A DNA stretch of 11,757 nt from CAYRIF01 sp964424205. Its GTDB lineage: Bacteria > Bacteroidota > Bacteroidia > Cytophagales > Cyclobacteriaceae. The DNA lies in NCBI GenBank assembly GCA_964424205.1, contig CAYRIF010000100.1, positions 1-11,757 of the forward strand. Reading direction: 5' to 3'. The notes under the pieces are model-generated. The model saw nothing but the letters and a program-made list of their open reading frames with translations. It ran no database searches and was not told the DNA's origin. Made by a program: the position numbers and the translations under genes. Position 1 is the stretch's first letter. Each line of letters starts with the position of its first letter. Of the stretch, positions 6,513 through 11,757 are shown piece by piece.

Positions 6513-7234
6513 TTAATACGACGCAAAATGTGAACATTAGTTTCACAATGGCAAGTTTAGGGGAGCGTATTTTAGCCTTTTTTATTGATTTGCTGTTGAT
6601 TCTTGCTTATGTTTTTGGAATATATCTAATTGCTAGTTATTTAGGAATAGACTCGCTAGAAGACCAGTGGTCTAGAATGGGGGTCATTTCGGTTATTATG
6701 TTGCCTGCCATGTTATATACCCTGCTTACCGAAATTTACTTGCAAGGGCAGACGGTAGGGAAGAAAGTTTTAAAAATAAAAGTGGTAAAAATTGATGGTT
6801 ACCAAGTTAGTATTTTGGATTTTTTTATGCGGTGGTTGTTTAGGCTGGTGGATATTTTTTTAGCTTTTGGCACAGGAGCGGTTGCCATTTTGAGTATTGC
6901 ACTATCAAAAAATAACCAACGTTTTGGAGGAATGGCTTCTGGCACAGCAGTGATAAGCCTTAAGAACAAGGTGTCTATAGATGATACAATTCTTGAAGAG
7001 ATAGCAGAGAGTTACCAAGCGACCTATCCTTCTGTTATTAATTTATCGGACAAGGACATGCAAATAATCAAGAATACTTTTAAAATGGCTTTAAAAACGC
7101 GAGATTACGAAACGATTGACAAACTAAGGGTCAAAGTAGAGGAGACTACACGAACGACGAAGGGCAGTAAATCAAACCAAGAATATATAGGAATTATTAT
7201 GAAAGACTACACACATATTACACAAGATATGTAG
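6497..7234 (+). CDS. RDD family membrane protein with C-terminal helical extension
   Basis: This 245-residue RDD protein has the conserved Arg24 and Asp31 in the first membrane segment (ERILAFFIDLLL), a second segment (about 62-80), the QTVGKKVLKIKVV block (85-97), and Asp119 in the third segment (FRLVDIFLAFGTG). RDD proteins are small membrane proteins; some are proposed transporters, but the role here is unknown. After the RDD core (about 15-155) comes a hydrophilic, probably cytoplasmic tail of about 85 residues (160-245) predicted to be helical. An in-frame TAA at 6488-6490 leaves ATG 6497 as the start, preceded by an A-rich stretch instead of a Shine-Dalgarno site. The gene diverges from the SpoIIM-like gene across 23 bases, supporting a shared function with the operon. 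Confidence 0.92.
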   Translation: MNELQINTTQNVNISFTMASLGERILAFFIDLLLILAYVFGIYLIASYLGIDSLEDQWSRMGVISVIMLPAMLYTLLTEIYLQGQTVGKKVLKIKVVKIDGYQVSILDFFMRWLFRLVDIFLAFGTGAVAILSIALSKNNQRFGGMASGTAVISLKNKVSIDDTILEEIAESYQATYPSVINLSDKDMQIIKNTFKMALKTRDYETIDKLRVKVEETTRTTKGSKSNQEYIGIIMKDYTHITQDM

Positions 7235-7246
7235 CGACAAAACTAA

Positions 7247-7269
7247 GTATTTGAAATACCCCTTTTTTT
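7247..7269 (+). terminator. Weak candidate terminator after the RDD gene
   Basis: GTATTTGAAATAC (7247-7259) is a near-perfect inverted repeat that can form a 5-bp AT-rich stem with a 3-base loop. After CCC (7260-7262) comes a run of seven T (7263-7269), and the site begins 13 bases past the RDD stop. The stem is too short and AT-rich to be convincing, and four C residues separate the arm from the T-run. It is the only terminator-like structure between the RDD and glycosidase genes. Confidence 0.25.
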
Positions 7270-7302
7270 AACGATTAACTAATTTAGAGTTTTAAACATC
7301 TT

Positions 7303-10125
7303 ATGAAACAACTACTACTAGCAATTCTGATTGTACAAAATATTATAGCACATGCGCAAAGTACGCCGATGGTTTGGACAAATACAGAAGGAAGTGAGTG
7401 GAATGAATATGTTTATTTCAGGCGGGAGGTGACATTGAACGAAAAGCCAACGGCAGCAACTATTAATTTGTATGCCGATTCACGGTATGCCTTGTACGTG
7501 AATAAAGTGTATGTAGGTTTTGGACCAGCTAGGACTTTTCATAAGCACCCTACCTATGATGCTTACGACATTACGCCCTATTTAATAAAAGGAAAAAATA
7601 CAATAGCCGTAAAAGTACTAAGCAATGGCATGGTTACTTATCAGCTATTTGATTACAATGGTGGTTTTACTGCTTGGGGTCAGATTCAAGAGGGTGAGAA
7701 GGTAATTGATTTAAACATTAAGAAAGGGTGGCTTCTAAAAAAATCGGAAGGATATGACCAATCGGCAGGGAGACTTTCTTTTGCCACAGGAGCCATTGAG
7801 GTGTTGGATGCTAGAAAAGATATTGGGTGGAATGATATAAATACCGCAACAACTGCTTGGAAAAAAACCACTGTTTTGAAAAATCAAAAACAGTGGGGCA
7901 AATTGACGCCACGTATAATTCCATATTTAACACAAAAAGAAATTGTGGCGGTTGAATTGATGGGGGCATATGCGCTTGATACGACAGAGAATATCTACTC
8001 TTTTAAAATACCTGTAGCAGACAAAAATTCTGATGATTATGGAATGAGGTATAAAGCATTGGCTTATACTTATATTTATTCTCCTGAGAATAAGAAAGTG
8101 ACTGCAGGGTTGTGGTGGGGTGATTATTACCTAAATGGTGAGCCTGTTTCTGAAAATAAAAACCAAGAGTCCAATCGCTTCCGAAAAAACTATCAACTAA
8201 AATTAAATAAAGGATGGAATCTTTTTATGACACGGCAGTTGGTAATCTGGGGGGCATGGGAATATTATATGGCACTTCCCAAAGGTGAAGGGATTGTAAT
8301 ATCGCCAACAAAAAAGGAAAGTTCAACGAGTATCTTTCAAACTTATGGACCATTTGAAGACATGGAAGAATCTGCTATTATCGATAAACTTGATATGACC
8401 CAGTCGGTGAAAGCAATTAATAAGAAGCTAAGCAAAAAATGGGAAGCGCAATGCAGGGCTGAGACTGCCAATCATCCACCCAGAGATTTGGCCTGGAATA
8501 GGGTGAATTTATCGTCACCCGTGATAGTAAGCAAGGGATTATCAAATATATTAGAAATTCCGATGCAGCAAAAAGGAACAGCATTGATTTACGACATGGG
8601 AGAGATGCAACTTGGTCGTATTTTTGTAGTAGGTGATTTTCCTGAAGGTACAACAATTGACATTGGTTTTAGCGAAGAGAAAAATTTAGAAGAAAGCAGA
8701 CCTTGGTTTTATAAAAGGTATCAGATAGGAGCGGGGCATCGTTTTATTACTGCTAGGAATCAAAAAAGGTATGAAACTTTCAAACCTTATGGCGCTCGCT
8801 ACCTGCAAGTTAATATTATGAATAATAGTGGCGCTGCCACCATAGCCAAAGTTGGCATGGTGCGGCAAGTATATCCTTTTGAGCAAATAGGAAGTTTTAA
8901 TTGTTCTGACCCATTGCTCAATAAAATATGGGAGGCAGGATGGCGAACTTTGCAGTTATGTGCCGAAGATTCGTATACCGACACCCCGTTTAGAGAAAGG
9001 GGTTTGTATGCTGGTGACATGTTGCCTGAGGCTGCGATTACATTGGCAGTTAGTGGAGACACGCGATTACTGAAACATTCGTTAAATGTGTTTCAAGATA
9101 TGTACCATGATGAAATGTTTTTAGGAAAGGAAAATAGACATGGCGATTTCCCCTTGATTACCTTGTTGACAATGGACTATTATTTACAGTATACCAATGA
9201 CTGGGATTTTGTGAAAAATAACTATGACAATTATAAATCATTACTAGAAAATTACACGAAGAAAAAAATGAGTAATGGACTATTTCATGCAGAGCAGGTG
9301 TTTATAGAATGGACTGATATGAATAGATTCGATGCTGCGATGACAGCGCAGCAAGCTTTAATAGTAAAATCGCTACATATACTTTCCAATTGGGCAAAAA
9401 AATTAAACAAGCCAGATGATGCTATCTTTTTTGAGCGAGAAGTCGCACAATTGACGAAAGCAGTAAACAATATCCTTTGGGATGAACCAACAAACAGTTA
9501 TTGGGATGGGTTGAAAAATGATAGTTTAATAAATAAGCGACATATCACTTCCAGTATTTGGCCAGCGCTTTATGATGTTGCTGATGCGACTAGAAAGGCT
9601 AAAATTATGGGGATGTTAAGAAAAGAATTACAGCAGGTAATCACAGGACACAGGCAAAATAAGATTACGCCATACAGTTCATTTTACCTGTTTGCTTTTC
9701 TATACCAGTCAGGAGAAACTGCAATGGCAGAAGCATTTATGAAAAAACACTGGGGGGCAATGGGACAGCATGCAGCAAAACCTACAGTTTGGGAAAACTT
9801 TAGTATTTCGGGAGGAGAGGGTACTTCAAGTCATGCATGGAGTGGGCATCCTACCTACTATTTGTCGTCTGAGGTGCTGGGCGTGAATTTAGGGTTTTAC
9901 AAAAAAATGAATAGGGAGGTGATTGAAATAGCACCACAATCTGCCACTGTAAACTGGGTCGAAGGCAGTGTAGCGCATCCATTAGGTAAGGTGTCTGTCT
10001 CATGGAAAATAGTTAGGAATCGCTTGTTGTTAGATTATACCGCTCCAAAAGATGCTCCCGTTATTGTAAAGCCTAAAGGAAGGTTAGGGAAATTGGAATT
10101 ATGGGTGAATGGTAAAATGCAGTAG
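7303..10125 (+). CDS. Secreted GH78 alpha-L-rhamnosidase-type glycoside hydrolase
   Basis: This 940-residue enzyme has a signal peptide probably cleaved after Ala-His-Ala (18/19), with no lipobox Cys. N-terminal beta-sandwich modules follow (about 25-215 and 220-350), then another beta region (about 400-525), the (alpha/alpha)6 catalytic domain (about 528-865) and a C-terminal beta domain with IEIAPQS (875-881). The catalytic motif DTPFRERGLYAGD places Asp560, Glu565 and Asp572 with the spacing of Asp567, Glu572 and Asp579 of Bacillus GL1 RhaB. Glu831 in TVWEN fits the general base position (Glu841 there). It is predicted to hydrolyse terminal alpha-L-rhamnose in the periplasm or outside the cell. 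There are no SusC/SusD, regulator or rhamnose-catabolism genes beside it, so the substrate is unassigned. The ATG follows a 68-base gap without a clear ribosome site. GH78-type fold is secure; rhamnose specificity is inferred. Confidence 0.9.
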   Translation: MKQLLLAILIVQNIIAHAQSTPMVWTNTEGSEWNEYVYFRREVTLNEKPTAATINLYADSRYALYVNKVYVGFGPARTFHKHPTYDAYDITPYLIKGKNTIAVKVLSNGMVTYQLFDYNGGFTAWGQIQEGEKVIDLNIKKGWLLKKSEGYDQSAGRLSFATGAIEVLDARKDIGWNDINTATTAWKKTTVLKNQKQWGKLTPRIIPYLTQKEIVAVELMGAYALDTTENIYSFKIPVADKNSDDYGMRYKALAYTYIYSPENKKVTAGLWWGDYYLNGEPVSENKNQESNRFRKNYQLKLNKGWNLFMTRQLVIWGAWEYYMALPKGEGIVISPTKKESSTSIFQTYGPFEDMEESAIIDKLDMTQSVKAINKKLSKKWEAQCRAETANHPPRDLAWNRVNLSSPVIVSKGLSNILEIPMQQKGTALIYDMGEMQLGRIFVVGDFPEGTTIDIGFSEEKNLEESRPWFYKRYQIGAGHRFITARNQKRYETFKPYGARYLQVNIMNNSGAATIAKVGMVRQVYPFEQIGSFNCSDPLLNKIWEAGWRTLQLCAEDSYTDTPFRERGLYAGDMLPEAAITLAVSGDTRLLKHSLNVFQDMYHDEMFLGKENRHGDFPLITLLTMDYYLQYTNDWDFVKNNYDNYKSLLENYTKKKMSNGLFHAEQVFIEWTDMNRFDAAMTAQQALIVKSLHILSNWAKKLNKPDDAIFFEREVAQLTKAVNNILWDEPTNSYWDGLKNDSLINKRHITSSIWPALYDVADATRKAKIMGMLRKELQQVITGHRQNKITPYSSFYLFAFLYQSGETAMAEAFMKKHWGAMGQHAAKPTVWENFSISGGEGTSSHAWSGHPTYYLSSEVLGVNLGFYKKMNREVIEIAPQSATVNWVEGSVAHPLGKVSVSWKIVRNRLLLDYTAPKDAPVIVKPKGRLGKLELWVNGKMQ

Positions 10126-10137
10126 CAACCCTGTAAA

Positions 10138-11688
10138 TTAAAAATTAGCAGGCACCACTAAAACTACTTGTTCTTTTTCAACAACCACTTGCCCAGGAAG
10201 AGACCCTTTTGGCTTTCTGACAAATTTTTTGGGAGTATATATAACAGGGCAAAGGCTATCGGTTTTTCGTTTAGAATGATAGGCAGCAAGCGCCGCTACT
10301 TTTTCTATCAATGGTTTTGGGAATTCTTTTCCTGCCTGTTTTTTGATAACCACATGCGAGCCGCTAACATCTTTGGCATGCAACCATAAATCATCTTTCC
10401 ATGCAAATTTTTGGGTTAGAATATCATTGCTCTTTGCATTTTTTCCTACCAAAATATCGAAGCCTAGATAAGTATACTTTTTGTAAGGGACAGTAGTTTG
10501 TGTTACTTTTTCTACTTTGGCAAGTCCATTGTTTTTTAAATAGCTTCTTAGTGATTTGAAATCTTCAAAGGCTGATATAGCTGCTATTTGTGCTTGCGCG
10601 GTTTTTAAGGCTTTGCTCTTTTCTCGCAGGTTGTTTTCTAGTGAAGCAATTTCTAGCTTTCTATTTTTTGATTTTCGATAGTAGTTTTCTGCATTTTTTT
10701 GGGGACTGATGTTTTTGTTGAGCTTTATTTTCAAGGGTTGGTTTTTGTAAAAATCAAATAGTTCAACCTCATTGATGTTACCAGAAATTGTATGCAGGTT
10801 TGCCATAATGATGTCTGCAATTTCGCTTAGCTTTCTTCCTGATTTTATAGTATCAAGTTTTTTTTGTGTCTTTTTTATGTAATTAGAAACCCTTTTTTTA
10901 TTACCATTTAATTTTTTTAAAACCTTACTTTTTTCTTTGCTTAATTGAGAAACGGATATATAATCATAGTAAAACTGATTGAGCACAGTTATTGGAGATT
11001 GGTGGGTTGCATATATTTCACCACTTTTTATGAGTGATAATACTGCAATGTCATTGATCTTGGTCAGATGAATATTTGACGACTTTAGCGCTAATAGTAT
11101 GGCATCAATGAATTGCCACTTTTCTGCTATGCTTTTGCTTTCATAATCATTTGCTTTTAGGTGTTGTTTGATAACTTTTCCAAACGTGGGAAATAATGAG
11201 AAGTAATCACCCCCATTTTTAATGAATTCCTCTTCAGTTTGTGTAAGTGGTCTGTCCAGATTTTGGAGCAATATATTTTTGTCATGGTGGAGGCTATTCT
11301 TGAAGAGCGAAATTATTGCATGGTGATGAAACAAGATGATGTTGGCCCTATTTCCATGCATTTTGAATAATAGCGTATAATCATCCTCCAACGCAATGGA
11401 AAAACATCGCTCATTTTCATACTGAACAAGGGTGCTGACTTTTTTATCCAATATTTCAGAAAATAGATTGGCACTATTCCGTTTGCTCCTAGCAAATGTA
11501 TTCGAAAATGATAGGCAGCTAAAATCAGATTGGAGTGTAGCTTTGATATAAAATTCTTTTTCTAGATTACTAAATCCTAGTATCAATTCGTTTTTTTGCT
11601 GGCTAAAACACGTTGATAACTGCAAGCCTAGCAGTTCAGGTTTAAGTTCTTTGGTGAGTTGTCGTAAAAAGTAATAGTTGTTTTGCAT
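10138..11688 (-). CDS. rqcH: NFACT family protein (RqcH/Rqc2-like)
   Basis: This 516-residue NFACT protein is shorter than Bacillus RqcH (about 570). An NFACT-N domain (about 1-235) contains MHGNRANIILF (110-120), equivalent to the MGRHSNIIL block of RqcH. A helical region with coiled-coil arms follows (about 245-285 and 335-375), then the C-terminal NFACT-R domain (about 400-510) with DLWLHAKDVSGSHVVIK (433-449) and TPKKFVRKPKGSLPGQV (485-501). RqcH binds stalled 50S subunits with peptidyl-tRNA and recruits tRNA-Ala to add C-terminal alanine tails in ribosome quality control. The Asp-Arg pair used for tRNA recruitment appears here as Glu93-Arg94. The gene starts 9 bases after the stop of the upstream partial gene, suggesting an operon, and ends 12 bases from the convergent glycosidase gene. 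Family certain; RqcH function inferred. Confidence 0.9.
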   Translation of the reverse strand: MQNNYYFLRQLTKELKPELLGLQLSTCFSQQKNELILGFSNLEKEFYIKATLQSDFSCLSFSNTFARSKRNSANLFSEILDKKVSTLVQYENERCFSIALEDDYTLLFKMHGNRANIILFHHHAIISLFKNSLHHDKNILLQNLDRPLTQTEEEFIKNGGDYFSLFPTFGKVIKQHLKANDYESKSIAEKWQFIDAILLALKSSNIHLTKINDIAVLSLIKSGEIYATHQSPITVLNQFYYDYISVSQLSKEKSKVLKKLNGNKKRVSNYIKKTQKKLDTIKSGRKLSEIADIIMANLHTISGNINEVELFDFYKNQPLKIKLNKNISPQKNAENYYRKSKNRKLEIASLENNLREKSKALKTAQAQIAAISAFEDFKSLRSYLKNNGLAKVEKVTQTTVPYKKYTYLGFDILVGKNAKSNDILTQKFAWKDDLWLHAKDVSGSHVVIKKQAGKEFPKPLIEKVAALAAYHSKRKTDSLCPVIYTPKKFVRKPKGSLPGQVVVEKEQVVLVVPANF

Positions 11689-11697
11689 ACAATCTAT

Positions 11698-11757
11698 TTA
11701 CAGACTGATTTTAAGACCATCATATGCTAAGGCTACATTGTCTGGCAATGATATGCT
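11698..11757 (-). CDS. C-terminus of an upstream gene, possibly an MBL-fold hydrolase
   Basis: The minus strand encodes 19 residues (SISLPDNVALAYDGLKISL) and a TAA stop at 11698-11700, and the frame stays open to the window edge. The stop lies 9 bases before the NFACT start, so the two genes are probably co-transcribed. The ending resembles the LP.NV..AYDG..I.L tail I associate with MBL-fold metallohydrolases of the PhnP-like type, but 19 residues are too few to assign a family with confidence. That this is coding sequence is supported by its position and open frame. Confidence 0.45.
   Translation of the reverse strand, partial: SISLPDNVALAYDGLKISL

Noticed and set aside
7250..7287. TTTG (7250-7253) and TAATTTAG (7280-7287) as a promoter for the glycosidase gene
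   Set aside because: The -7-like box is acceptable, but the spacer is 26 bases, well beyond the usual 19 or so, and the TTTG lies inside the candidate terminator stem. I do not call it a promoter.
8417..9062. Several minus-strand open frames (60-90 residues) inside the glycosidase gene
   Set aside because: All are antisense to a well-supported GH78 coding sequence, lack domain features and overlap one another.
10126..10137. Shared terminator between the convergent glycosidase and NFACT genes
   Set aside because: The gap is only 12 bases, with no inverted repeat and no suitable T-run on either strand.

Overview
The window is AT-rich, tightly packed bacterial DNA, and it most likely comes from a member of the Bacteroidota. 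Three things suggest this: the gene set (an RDD / SpoIIM-like / DUF4129 / DUF4350 / MoxR / DUF58 cluster beside a secreted GH78 enzyme), a promoter of the TTTG-N19-TAnnTTTG type with little Shine-Dalgarno signal, and intergenic repeats of the GTCATTTCGAGCG...GAGAAATCT kind that I recall from Bacteroidota genomes. The genus cannot be told from the sequence.

Layout. Positions 1-340 hold no gene, but carry two 71-base direct repeats (about 86% identical) with palindromic cores, plus a hairpin between them. Positions 341-6473 are one minus-strand operon, transcribed from right to left: SpoIIM-like membrane protein, a six-helix membrane protein of unknown function, a DUF4129 protein, a DUF4350 protein, a MoxR AAA+ ATPase and a DUF58 protein. 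The genes are 4 bases apart, 3 bases apart or overlap by one base, apart from one 36-base gap. An RDD membrane protein (6497-7234) diverges from the operon head across only 23 bases. A secreted GH78 alpha-L-rhamnosidase-type enzyme (7303-10125) follows on the plus strand. It converges, with a 12-base gap, on an NFACT/RqcH-family gene (10138-11688). The last 60 bases hold the C-terminus of another minus-strand gene that lies 9 bases upstream of the NFACT gene.

How the genes work together. The MoxR ATPase and DUF58 protein form a recurrent AAA+/VWA-like pair. Here they are joined by at least four membrane-anchored partners, so the cluster looks like an ATPase-driven envelope assembly, remodelling or stress complex. 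The function of this version of the locus is, as far as I know, not established. The rhamnosidase and the NFACT protein appear to be unrelated neighbours.

Most worth a second look: the starts of the DUF4129 and DUF4350 genes, both of which lack ATG and continue in the same frame as the gene upstream; a near-leaderless promoter overlapping the RDD coding sequence; and a 15-base word shared between the intergenic repeat region and the DUF4129 coding sequence. I see no CRISPR array, tRNA, rRNA, transposase or recognisable new defence system.
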